From assembly GCA_021234155.1 (NCBI GenBank), contig JAJEKV010000031.1:2633055-2697054 (forward strand): a stretch of DNA of 64,000 nt. The letters run 5' to 3'. This document shows, piece after piece, positions 50,353 through 60,681 of the stretch. Position 1 is the first letter of the stretch. Each line of letters opens with the position of its first letter. The notes under the pieces were generated by a model that was not told the DNA's origin, did no database searches, and saw nothing but the letters and a program-made list of their open reading frames with translations. Source of the DNA: Isoetes taiwanensis. Lineage: Eukaryota > Streptophyta > Lycopodiopsida > Isoetales > Isoetaceae. A program made the position numbers and the translations under genes.

Positions 50353-50809
50353 TCAGGGTAGCCCATTATATGTGACAGCAAAGTGTACATACGAGTATTG
50401 GTCATTCGATATAGAACGTGGACCTTCTTCGACCTGCCAATGCGGCTCGACATGATTTGTCATATCTACATTCGTGTGTTCAAATAGCCACTTGAACCTT
50501 TGCCACTTGTTGTCCCATACTGCGCCGAACACCCAACCCTGCTCCAAGCAACAAGCTCTGCTCCAAGGAACACATTTTTTGATCTACTCCGGCGATCTTG
50601 GGGATCAAGGTGCGCAACCATGCACGCTTGGCATGAAACCAACATGCTAAAATGTGACATACAATCTGTTCACCATGGTTGTTATGACAGTGGGCATCCA
50701 TTGTGATCACCTCTGTAATGACTACACGCTCGACTCCATCGAGGTCGATGGTGATAGATTTTGATCTCATATTGTCCATCCTTTGAAAGGTCAATATCTT
50801 GGATGACAA
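50353..50809 (-). pseudogene. Possible MULE/SWIM-type transposase fragment
   Basis: Minus-strand words ITIDLDGVERVVI, CHILACWFHAKRAWLRTL and, in a shifted frame, AVWDNKWQRFKW and NVDMTNHVEPHW resemble the order in plant Mutator-like transposases (acidic residue after the target strand, a C.FH..RAW segment, then TNN.VE..W). At least one frame shift separates the parts. Recognition is by pattern only. Confidence 0.4.
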
Positions 50810-50915
50810 ATTCTAGGCAAGTAAAACCTAACAGTGGGCTTCGTGAAATAACAATAACTCTATGCCCCCACCTTTGAGGTCACTTCGAGCATTTCATAAA
50901 CATTGTATCGTAGGT

Positions 50916-51709
50916 AAAGATGTCCTTGCAGGTTAGGAAGGTTCATCCGGATGTTGCGTCTTCTTGTTTTGTGCGGTCTTGTTACCGGGTGCTGGCTATT
51001 TATGACACACTGCCCCCTTCAGGCAAGTGGTCTCTGCAGCTTTCGGGTTCTCGATGGCGCTCGGTTTGGACGTGGACATGGAGCTCACTTCCCCCACCGA
51101 AGGTTAGGGTGCTTCTGTGGCAGGTGGTGCACCGCTGTATCAGGGTGAATGCCCTTGTGAGTCAGTTTAGGCCGGGTGTGAGCCCTCTCTGCTCTTGTTG
51201 TGGTCTTCATCGTGAGACTGTGGAGCATTGTCTGGTTTTATGCCCTCACTTGCAAGCTGCCTGGGATTGGGTTAGGGCTTTGTTTCAGGTGAGATTGACT
51301 AGCCAGCAGCTGCTGCTTCATGTGTATCCTGGTGCTTGGCCGCTCTTACGGCAGCAAGCCTTGCATCTGTGCATGGCTTGGTTGGTGTGGCTGATCTGGA
51401 AGCGGCGGCGGTTGTGGATCTTTCAGGGGATTCAGCAGCCTGCAACCTCTCTGATTCCTCGACTCAGGTACAAGCTATTTCAAAGCTTTCTGGTGTTCCC
51501 GGGATTAGTAGAGCGGAAGTTTGCCATTTGGCGGGACTTCTTGGGTGTTGTAGAGAGTTGCAGTTTTTCTGTGAGTTTGTTGTGGAGTGTCGAGGTATCG
51601 CTATCTCTTTGAGGCAGTTCTCCTTCCTCCTCACTTGCTTTGTAACATTACCATTCTTTTAATATATTGTTGACACAGTTCTTCAAAAAAAAAAAAAAGA
51701 TGTCCTTGC
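50916..51709 (+). mobile_element. 5'-truncated copy of the L1-type LINE with 14-bp target duplication
   Basis: The body 50930-51695 matches the last ~750 bp of the LINE at 31843-38703, including the same end TTGACACAGTTCTTC + poly(A). AAAGATGTCCTTGC flanks it at 50916-50929 and 51696-51709. The zinc-binding C terminus is open for 230 codons (50920-51612; SPLCSCCGLHRETVEHC), better preserved than in the long copy. Confidence 0.92.
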
Positions 51710-52187
51710 TACTTGGTGCAATAAGGAATTGAATTTTTGGCATATGTTTGAACTTTAACCTTGTTTAACCTTGCTTCCATGCAACAGATCATGCTTTCTA
51801 GCATACCTAGCAAAGGCAATTTCCAAGAAATTATCATCTTCTTGCTGCATCATCATAGAATTTATAGAATTTGTCCCCCAAAACTACGTTTTTCAATTTC
51901 AGTTTATCTTCAGCACCCAATAAATCAACAAATGTGGTCTGCAAAAACCTTTCATTTAATATTTGCATAGAACTTCAGAGTAATTACATTTAATTGCTAA
52001 GAGAATGGCAATTACAAGGCCAAATTACGTTTGCAAATGCTTTTTACAAAATTTTGGTCGAAAAAAAAGTTTTAATAAAAAATAAGTTTTTTATGAGAGG
52101 TTTTTTTCTTTTACCAAACCATTGTTGTAATATCTAAGCCACAAAAGATAGAAAAAGAAGAGAAGCACTAGAGAGAGAATGTCAATT
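51710..52187. other. No gene seen
   Basis: AT-rich flank between the truncated LINE and the tandem repeat. Nothing was recognised. Confidence 0.5.
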
Positions 52188-52880
52188 GTTTCTACGCTCA
52201 TAACCCGAGCTACAGAGGTCAAATTCAGATGATCTTGGGCTTTTTAGAAAGCTTATGTAGAGAGCTTTCTATTGGCATGTGATCTGACTTAGGTCTATCA
52301 AGATAGGTCCGGGTTTTTATACTTTTCAATCTGGATACCTTTTTGCAAAGTGCATGCTATGCATTTTATGATAATGTGTTTTTTTAATCAAAACTTTTGA
52401 ATTCGGACTCCGTTTTGAGTGTTTTTTATTGTGTTGGAAAGCTCTCTGGGATCTTTCTCTGATACGTGCATATTTGGCTAAGTTTATGGGCAAAAATAGC
52501 AAATTACTGGGCTGATTTGGTGATGTTTCTATGCTTATGACTTGAACTATAGAGGTCAGGTTCAGATGTTCTTGGGCTCTTTAGAATGCTTATGTAGTGA
52601 GCTTTCCATTGGAATATAATTTGATCCAGATCTATGAAGATAGGTACCTGCTTTTTGTACTTTTCAATTCGGATAGCTTTTTCGCAGTGCGTGCCATCCA
52701 AATTTGATTATAATATACTTTTTAGCATAACTTCTGAATTTGGACTCCGTTTTGAGTGTTTTTTATTGTTTTGAAAAGCTCTCTCCGAGATCTTTCTGAT
52801 GATATATAATATGCTCATATTTGGCTAAGTTTTCTAGGCAAAAATAGCAAATTTTCAGGAAGATTTGGTAGGGTTTCACA
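52188..52880. repeat. Two-unit tandem repeat of ~340 bp
   Basis: Units 52188-52523 and 52524-52880 share TGTTTCTA.GCT.ATGAC, GGACTCCGTTTTGAGTG, ATTTGGCTAAGTTT and GGCAAAAATAGCAAATT in the same order with roughly 80% identity by eye. No coding frame. Confidence 0.85.
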
Positions 52881-53675
52881 TCCTACTACTTGATTCTCTA
52901 CCTAGCTGATCATGCTGGTCATCTCCTTTGTCCTGCATCATCGTAGTGTCATAAGCTTTTATGAAGATATTGAAGAGATGATGCTATCGTGGACGCATTT
53001 TGTATCGGAAAAAAAAAAGAAAACAACTTTTTGTTTTGGTGTGTTATGAAATTTATGCTATATTTGATGGTTTATATGTTATTTATGAACTTGCCAATGT
53101 TTTTTGAAATTTTTCTACCATCCAATGTTATGAACTACGCACTAGCCTGTTGATTGCATGCCTCTTAAAACTGAATTAAGCTGGCCTAAACCTAGATTGA
53201 TCTGCTAATTGTGATCAAAATAACAATGCCTACATAAAGCAAACTAGAATTGGTGCTTACCAGTTAGGAAGATCGAATAAAAAAGAGCTGTTAGGTGAGG
53301 CATTGCTCTACAAGACGAAATTTGTGGCTCAAGATAGAACATGTATTGAAGTGTATATGTGAGAGGCAAACTACAACTAGAAGCAAAGAATTGAAATTAT
53401 GAGAGTAGAAAGAAATCTAAGCTGATAAATTGAAGTATTCTACGCTAAAGATTTGAAACTAAACCTGTGTTGGAGCTTGACGATCCGGCTAGTGTAACAG
53501 AATCCAAAGTATAGAAGCTTAACTAAATGATAAGAATTGAAATAAAAATACGAGTATGAGATTTTAAGCTTAAGCAAAAACTCCAAAAAACATTACCTAT
53601 ATTGTTCGGTTCGGGCTTGCCCACTGTAATAGATAGGAAGTGCATCCGTGTGATCTCAATACAACTAATTTCTTG
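52881..53675. other. No gene seen
   Basis: AT-rich; no coding region, RNA gene or repeat recognised. Confidence 0.5.
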
Positions 53676-54052
53676 GGGTATTCGACTCAAAGATTCGCTT
53701 GCAGGTATTCGGCCTGCAGTTTAGGAGGGCGTATCTGGCCTGCAGTTTAATTTGAAGTATTCGACTCATAGATTATAATAAATGGGGTACTCGGCTCATA
53801 AATTAGAAACAGTTGAATATAATACCCCCTTCTTTGTTTTTTCTACCGAAAAAACAAAAACAGATGATGCGAGCCGAATACCACGCGAGGGTATTCGGCT
53901 TATGGCTGGAATCGAGGCCCATATCCGAAGCCTATATTTCCTTCGAAGTTAAACAGAGGTAAAGAAGATGAAGAAAAATAAAGAGATTAGCAACAAATTG
54001 ATGTACTTTTCTCCGTGGACGATAAAATCATATTCTATTCTATTCTATTCTA
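53676..54052. repeat. GTATTCGACT repeats and a TATTC retro-tail
   Basis: GTATTCGACTCA or GTATTCGGC recurs about seven times at 53678-53905, the complement of the ACAAGTCGAATAC motif at 47.6-48.0 kb. At 54016-54052 a CCGTGGACGATAAAA…(TATTC)n end matches the LINE tail at 49781-49816. Confidence 0.6.
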
Positions 54053-54327
54053 TTTGGTGCCAAAAGAAAAGGTATAACAGGATGGATACAATCATGAAAA
54101 TATAACAAAAGCATTTAGCAAAGCAATAGTTTACATAACCACAAAAAACAACATAAACAACCATACAAAATCAAGCGGCCCCACAACAACATGAGTGATC
54201 CCATAAGAAATCACATTGTTACTCATCCAACCACCACCACCAAATAGAAAACACATGTCTTTTGACACCTTGTTTACTCCCTCGCCTTGTACAGAAATGA
54301 ACAAATCCATGTTTAAGGTGCCTCTCC

Positions 54328-54360
54328 ACAAACACACACACAAACACACACACACACGCA

Positions 54361-54392
<32 letters not shown>

Positions 54393-54403
54393 CACACACA
54401 CAC
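54328..54403. repeat. Compound microsatellite (AC)n(GCAC)n(AC)n
   Basis: Same internal architecture as the tracts at 56537-56602 and 63064-63116, but here followed by CTTACTTTCTC rather than the 130-bp repeat. Long Cys/Val or His/Thr frames over it are artefacts. Confidence 0.95.
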
Positions 54404-54578
54404 TTACTTTCTCTTTCTCGTTCTATCTCTCTCTCTCGCTCTCTTTCTCAATCAACTGCCACAAATTCTTTAGTGGCTAGAGATGTGGTTTGGCCTGGTT
54501 CTATGTTGGCCAAATTAACTTATTCTTTTTCATGTGGGACTTCTTAATTTTTCCCCTTATCCCTTAATTGTTGGAGCA

Positions 54579-54771
54579 TTTACGTCATTTTTTTAGTCCA
54601 ACCTTTGTTTGCTATCTTTGTGAGTTGCCTTCTTTACTTTTTACTTTGTGATGTATGGCCAAGATAAGGTCTTTACGTCATTTATTTGTAGTCCAAACTT
54701 AGCTTGCTATCTTTGTGAGTTGCTTTTTTAACTTTTGACTTTATTGTGTATGGCCAAGATAAGGTCTTTAG
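54579..54771. repeat. ~95-bp tandem duplication
   Basis: TTTACGTCATTT….GCTATCTTTGTGAGTTGC….GTATGGCCAAGATAAGGTCT occurs at 54579-54671 and 54672-54771. Confidence 0.85.
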
Positions 54772-56151
54772 CTTTTATGTTTGTCCTTTTCATTTCGTTT
54801 TATTTGTTTAAGGAATGACTAGTTTTAATAAATTCAATTTGTTTGTCCCTTTCATGATTTTCTGATTTTCTGTTAGACGTGCATATCTTCCTTCCACTTC
54901 TTTTCCGTTACCCCTTTTCTTTATATTTTTGCTTTCTTCGGAGGGTGATTCCAACTTGGTGGTGCTGACGTTCCGGGAGTCTTTGCATTTGTGTGGCTAT
55001 TTGCTTAATATTCTATTGTCTTCGACAAGTTCGTTTTTCCATAGTGGACGATTCTAAGGTACGTTTTGGTGGACGTACGTTTTGGTTTCTAGTTTTGCAT
55101 TTTGTTTGCATCGACTCTCTTCTTCCTTGTTACATTGCCAAGTTCAATTTTGCTTTCTCAATCCTTGCCTTTTGCATTTCTTATTTCCTCTCATTTTGCA
55201 TTCTGTTAAGCTCAAAGCATGTTCCCTAGTTTTTTATTCAATATGTGAACCTTCAACCTGGGTTTTTTATCTCTGATATGGCAGGCCTTTTCTGATACTA
55301 CCTATCTTTCTGGTTTATTTGCATAGTTTGCCAGCTAGTAGTGCTCCTTTTTGTTCCTTCTTTATCTCTAACTTGTTCTATTGCATGGCATTTTCTGCTC
55401 TGCTATAACCTGCCTCTTGCAACTTAGTTGCTACCACCTCTTCTTTGCTTAAATATTTTTTCTGCTCTGCATTTCTGCTTGGGTTAATGTTTGCTCTCTC
55501 CAATTTTGTCTGAACATGGTACATCTTGTTCCATTCTCCTTTTGACTTTCTTTTGCTGAATTTTTTAACATTTTGCTTTATTACAAACTTGTCTTGTTTT
55601 GTTGTGTTTATTTCTTGCTTTTGCTACTACTTCCCTTGTTATATTCATGATCTTCATAACCTACCTATGGCTGTTATATTTTCTTCTTAACCTACCTATG
55701 GCTGTTGTAATTTCTCCAGATCTTAAGACTTATGCATGTGCAAGTCTCGTCCTTTTTTTATGTTGTGTTTGCTTTCTTGCTTCTGCCAGTAGTTGCCTTG
55801 CACCTTTTTGCATTCTTGGGTCTTAATTTTGCTGGTGTCTTTTGATCTTTTTCATTCTGCTTGACTGTTATTGTAGGCCTTGCTTCATAATATCGTCTTT
55901 ACCACATCAGTATTAGTATTAGCAGAAACCTTGTGAAATACACATAAGGATGCTAAATTTCAAAATGCAAGTAGTAGAAATGTTTCATAAGGGACGCCTA
56001 ATGAAAGACACATTAGGATGAGACATCGTATTGCAAGAGAGCAGAGTTGGATGGTACAGTTTTTGAAAGAGTTATGTATGAAAAATATGTTCCAAAATTA
56101 ATGATACTTTCATTCTTAAAGTTTCCTTTATGCTCATATCTATATTTTAGC
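54772..56151. other. T/C-rich region, no gene recognised
   Basis: Pyrimidine-rich + strand sequence giving Phe/Leu/Ser-rich open frames (for example 54993-55229) with no domain or bias expected of a gene. Confidence 0.5.
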
Positions 56152-56275
56152 TTTGACATGGATAACAACTGGGTGGTGGCTATGACACCTGCAGTTCCCA
56201 GGTCTAGTTACTATTCTTATACTAACTTAAGCTCCTGGATGGTCTGCAGGTACCACGCCTCTACCCTTGAGCAAA
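56152..56275 (+). repeat. Duplicated exon-like segment, copy 1
   Basis: Reads FDMDNNW…MTPAVPRSSYY and YTNLSSWMVCR, bounded by TTTTAG| and CTGCAG|GTACC, which look like splice borders. About 80% identical to 58131-58255, where the peptide keeps TPAVP.SS.Y.YTNL.SWMVCR. Function unknown. Confidence 0.6.
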
Positions 56276-56536
56276 AATGTAGATACGTGTTTTGAAATTT
56301 AAGGATGTGGTGAGATCCTTCTTTGAAATTTAAGGACGTGGTGAGATCCTTCTTGTAAACATTTATAAACTTGCACTTATGAACTTGCTGAGTTTAACCA
56401 TGCTGCAAACATATTTGTTGAACTGCTTAATGGAAATTATTTCATGCAACGTTATGGTATGACTCCAAATGATGCACTTGTTCCATGATGAGCTTATGAA
56501 TTTAAGTGACTTTCTCTCATGTCATATGATATGAAA

Positions 56537-56567
56537 TCACACACGCACACACGCGCGCGCGCACGCA

Positions 56568-56599
<32 letters not shown>

Positions 56600-56734
56600 C
56601 AGACAGTACTCTATTTTTGAAACGCAACGTCTCGATGTTCTAATGATCAGACATTGGAATTCAACAGACGGTTTAACCTATATTTGGGCCTTATTTCTCG
56701 TCGAGAAAGCCTATCTGAGTGGCTTACTACATAT
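56537..56734 (+). repeat. Left flanking repeat of the PLE-like element (microsatellite plus 130 bp)
   Basis: An (AC)n(GCAC)n tract (56537-56602) is followed by a 130-bp unique part, 56605-56734 (AGTACTCTATTTTTGAAACG … GGCTTACTACATAT). The same 130 bp occurs at 63117-63246 with about four differences, and again directly follows such a microsatellite. Confidence 0.88.
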
Positions 56735-58130
56735 TTATTCCTTTGCTAGTGTCCTGGAGTTTTTTTGCAACCTTCTTCGTGGTTGTGTCCTTTGTGGATT
56801 TGCTCTTGTCTTGCTTTGGTATTTCTTCTAACCTTGTTTTGGCATTTGTTTTGGCCAGTCTTTTTGTTTTTTCATGCTATCTTCTTCATGGGTGCTTTCT
56901 GTGTTGCTCTATGTGTGTTGCGGTTCCTTTATTGTTCTAGCTTTCCTTTCCCCATTATTTTCTTTTCTTTTCACTTTTCCTTGGTAGCTTTGGCATGGCT
57001 TTGGTTTTCTTAGTGCTTTTGTTTTATCTTCCATTTCCTTCTATTTGTTTCTAATTTTTCTTTTTTCTTCTCTTGGCCTCTGTTCTGTAGCCAGTTTCCT
57101 TTGGTTCTCGTGCTTCCCTCCTCTTGGGTTCTTCCTTTGTTTCGCTGGTTCTCCTATGGTTGGTTTTTATTTCGTTTTTTGCGGTCCTTGTCCTCCCTTT
57201 TTTTATTGTTGTTATTTTTTTCATTTGTTTTTTCTTCCTCCTTTCTTTTTTTCGATCCTTTATCTTCCTTTTTTTCCTTCTCTTTGGTTCCCTGTTGGCG
57301 CTGACATCCGGTCTCGTGTACGGCCTTCTTGTCAGGTTGGTCCCCCAGCTTGCCCGATCTGTCCACCTATGCTGTCGGTTGTTCTTTTTTGTTTGTCTTT
57401 TTTGCTTGTTTTTGTTGACACCTTCTTTGGTTTTTTATTTTCCCCTTGTCTTTATGTCCATCGTTTCTTCTATCTCCCCTTTTTTTTCCGTTGCTCCTTC
57501 TCGGTTGTCCTTGTCATGTCTCTGTTTCTTTACTTCTTGATTGTTTCCTTTGTTTCTGTATGTGTTTTTCGCTGCCATTTTTCTTTATTTGTTCTTTTCG
57601 GTTTGTCTGCTCTTCTGTCTCTATTTTCCTTTTGTTCGTTTATCTCTATTTGTTTGACATCAGTAAACACTCAGGGCTGTACTCGATCATGATTTCTGCA
57701 TCTATTGACAGTGTTTGTATACCTGCAACTAGTAGAAAATAAGGATTGTCTATGGAGATTTTGAGTTTATGACAACCATTCAACATATTCTACATCTGTA
57801 TTATGATGTATTATGTTGCGGTTGCATGATAAAAGGCAATTGCAAGCACTTAGTGCCTTATTTGGACATGGTGTCAGTTTCTTTCTGATTCCATTTTTAT
57901 GTTTATTCAATTGATAGATAATGATGATTGACCATGGATTTGATGGTTGGTCTTACCAGTCTACATAATCTAATGCTGTATTACATACATCTGACCAATG
58001 ATAGCTTTTCAGGTTCTCAGTTTCTGTTAATGCAAAGCAAATGTGCTCTTTGCATTCTTATTGTTTACACAGCTATTTAATATGATGATTTCATAGTAGT
58101 AGAATTGTTTGATGTCTTCCAATTTCTAAG
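56735..58130 (+). other. Pyrimidine-rich leader, no gene
   Basis: Strongly T/C-rich between about 56740 and 57660, producing long Phe/Ser/Leu/Cys frames (57045-57692 is 215 codons) that I regard as composition artefacts. It may be the 5' leader of the PLE-like element. Confidence 0.55.
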
Positions 58131-58255
58131 TTTGGACATCGATAACAAGTGGATTGATGTGTTGACGCCTGCAGTTCCCAAGTCTAGTTGCTATCCTTAT
58201 ACTAACTTATGCTCTTGGATGGTTTGCAGGTACCAGCATCAATCCTTAAACTTAG
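58131..58255 (+). repeat. Duplicated exon-like segment, copy 2
   Basis: Reads LDIDNKW…LTPAVPKSSCY and YTNLCSWMVCR, with CTGCAGG/TTTGCAG|GTACC borders, as in copy 1. It lies 480 bp upstream of ORF1. Confidence 0.6.
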
Positions 58256-58734
58256 GTTTTGGATTTGCATACATTGGTTCTACTCAATTTTCCATTGGAC
58301 TACTGTGTTGGTTAAATTTATTATTGTTTCAGCATTTACATTGTCTCCGGACATTATTGTATAGATTTCCCATCAAATTTATCCTCCTCTTCATCTGAAG
58401 GTGTGATATCGGATGGCTAATGTGCATTTCCAGCTGCTATTCCACAGCAGACATGTTAAACCAGTTCTCATTTGTTATTCTTTTGTTTTTCACTAGACTT
58501 TCATGAAGTATTATGGGCTGCATAACATTGTTATGATTGTTGTACTTTGTTATGTTTTATTGTGTTATGTCTCTTGTTTGGGCATATTACACACACACTG
58601 ATAACACACACACGCCTTCCTAGTGGCGCCTGCCCTGTACTCTTTGGCTGTCTAGTATTTTCATGCTTATATATTTCTATCTTTGCTTCACTTTGACTGG
58701 TTTTAACATCTTATGTATACTGTGGATATAGCAG

Positions 58735-60333
58735 ATGGCAAATAGAAGGTGTGCTCCTCCCACTTGGTTCCCTGAACTCAAAGTGTTGGGCTATACTGAT
58801 GATATCCCTGCGCCTTCTAAATTTACCCAGTTGCTTTTGTTATGGATCAAAGATGAAGATTTCCATCAGTCCATTATCGAGCATCATAGGAAGACTATTG
58901 TTGCTGCTGAAAGTGTCACTTTTTTAAACACGACTGATGTTAATGGATGGGCTAACTGCGTTATATCTATGTCTCGTGCGCAGAAACCCTTGGATATCAT
59001 TCAGCAGCTTTCTGAGCAATTAAATGATATGATCGATGGTGATTTTGAGGAATCCAAACAATGTCTGCATATTCTCAACCGTTTGGAAAAGGCCATAGCT
59101 TTCAATACTCCGGGTGCATCCTCTGGGTCATCTGCTTCCGATTTTTGTTCTTTCAAAGAACATCCTATGCTGGCCAATCGGCCCCTTAATGAGGAAGCGA
59201 TACACATCATGAACAAGGAAGATGGGGACGATGAAGTTGAGGTACTCCCTTATGAGAAATTTCGAAAATTCTATCATCCTATTGTTCCTTCCAGGATTGT
59301 TGAGGAGCTGGCTAACGATCATGGCAACAAGATGTGGACTATGTAGTCTCTCCAGTTGCTTGCTCCATTTAATGTTGACCTGCTAATGTATCTTAGTGGT
59401 ATCAAAGTCAATTTCAGCGATCCTGCACAGGATATTGTCAAAGTGGAGTGCATGAATGATGCGCTATATGGGAACCGTATCCTTCAAGAGGTAACCCTTA
59501 ACCACATCACCATGAATATGTTTGATGCACGAAGATGTTCAAGCGCTGTTAAGCTTTATTTAAGAGGCAAACTGAACACCGGTGAAAACCGAGGTGATGA
59601 GCATTATAAGTTAATGTGGAATTGGCATCGTCCATACATTAAGTGCTCCTGTACCTCTTCAAATGCTCAAGCTAATCAGGATGCTTGTAAAGGTGGCATT
59701 TTATGGTTTGACCATGTTCTCTGGTTTATGGTGCATCATCTTGATATGTGTTTTCCTAACTGTGATACCATTGAAGGACAGTTTGCTGCCTTTTTGAAAT
59801 GGATGTGCACTCCTAACACCCGGCAGGCAGTTCGAGCACTCATGGTTTTTTATTTCCTTAGGGAAATGATGTTACATGGTGTTGCCCAGTTTGCTCTTAA
59901 TGCAGAGAATCCGAAGGGCATTATGGATGTATATGGTGATTATGAAGGCGCTAGGAATATTGAAAGAATGATTATGCCCCCTTCGTTCACCACTCAAACA
60001 TTGAAGGCTAGAAAAGTTACTCCTCAAAAGCGTCAATTGAATCTGAATGCACCTGCGCAGAGCAGTGACAACGCCCAAACATTGCAGAGTTCCAATAAGT
60101 GCAACTATAGGGGACGTGGACGGGGCTACTCACGTGGTGGCTTCCATAATTCTCCATTTGCTCGAGGGCGTGGTACTCCTCATTCTAACCATGGTACTGT
60201 TGTCATTGATAAAAGAACACCGCCTTCTAGTACGCAGCATGCAATTGGACCATCAAGTGGGGTAACAGCTTCTTCTACTTCTCCTTTTATGGCTGTGACT
60301 CCAAAGATGCTCTTCTCAAATCTGAAGCAGTGA
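58735..60333 (+). pseudogene. PLE-like element ORF1, Gag-like, one internal stop
   Basis: An ATG at 58735, preceded by TATAGCAG, opens a frame of 532 codons interrupted only by TAG at 59344-59346. There is no match to Copia or LINE ORF1. Residues about 1-200 are acidic and helical (KFTQLLLLWIKDEDFHQ, QQLSEQLNDMIDGDFE). The second half has CSCTSSN.., a Trp/His-rich segment (FDHVLWFMVHHLDMCF) and a C-terminal RG-rich tail (YRGRGRGYSRGGF) likely to bind nucleic acid. A structural or RNA-binding partner for the ORF2 reverse transcriptase is inferred from position and tail only. Confidence 0.6.
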
Positions 60334-60681
60334 ATTTTAAAGAGTTCATCATATAATAACTGTGATCTTGAGAACCTGTTTTAGTTCATAGCTACTGTCT
60401 ATTGGTTTATTTCAGTTTTTTCTTCAGTTTATGGATTATGTAATGACGGTTTTCAGCTGGTTTTGACAATCTAAACTTCATCTCCGTACAATCATTATTG
60501 CGTTCTTTAAGTTTATTTCTGATTTTTAGTTTATTTCTGATTTTTAGATACTTAAGTGACATGTGTTCTTATATGTGTCTAATTTCTCAATTTTAGTTTG
60601 CATGTAATATGTATTTGGCTTATGAATTTTCAGCTTTGAATAACTCCAAAGGGGTTTCCACCATTATGATTATCCTGGTTT

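Noticed and set aside
54131-54473. Cys/Val or His/Thr repeat proteins
   Set aside because: Translation of the CA/GCAC microsatellite; the same holds at 62895-63155.
56617-56720. Hammerhead ribozyme in the PLE repeat
   Set aside because: PLE repeats often carry one, and CTAATGA resembles the CUGAUGA core, but the G is replaced and no GAAA sits in the required place, so I do not claim it.
56740-57740. Long hydrophobic open frames (up to 215 codons)
   Set aside because: They arise from T/C-rich composition; overlapping frames on the same strand are equally open and no motif is present.
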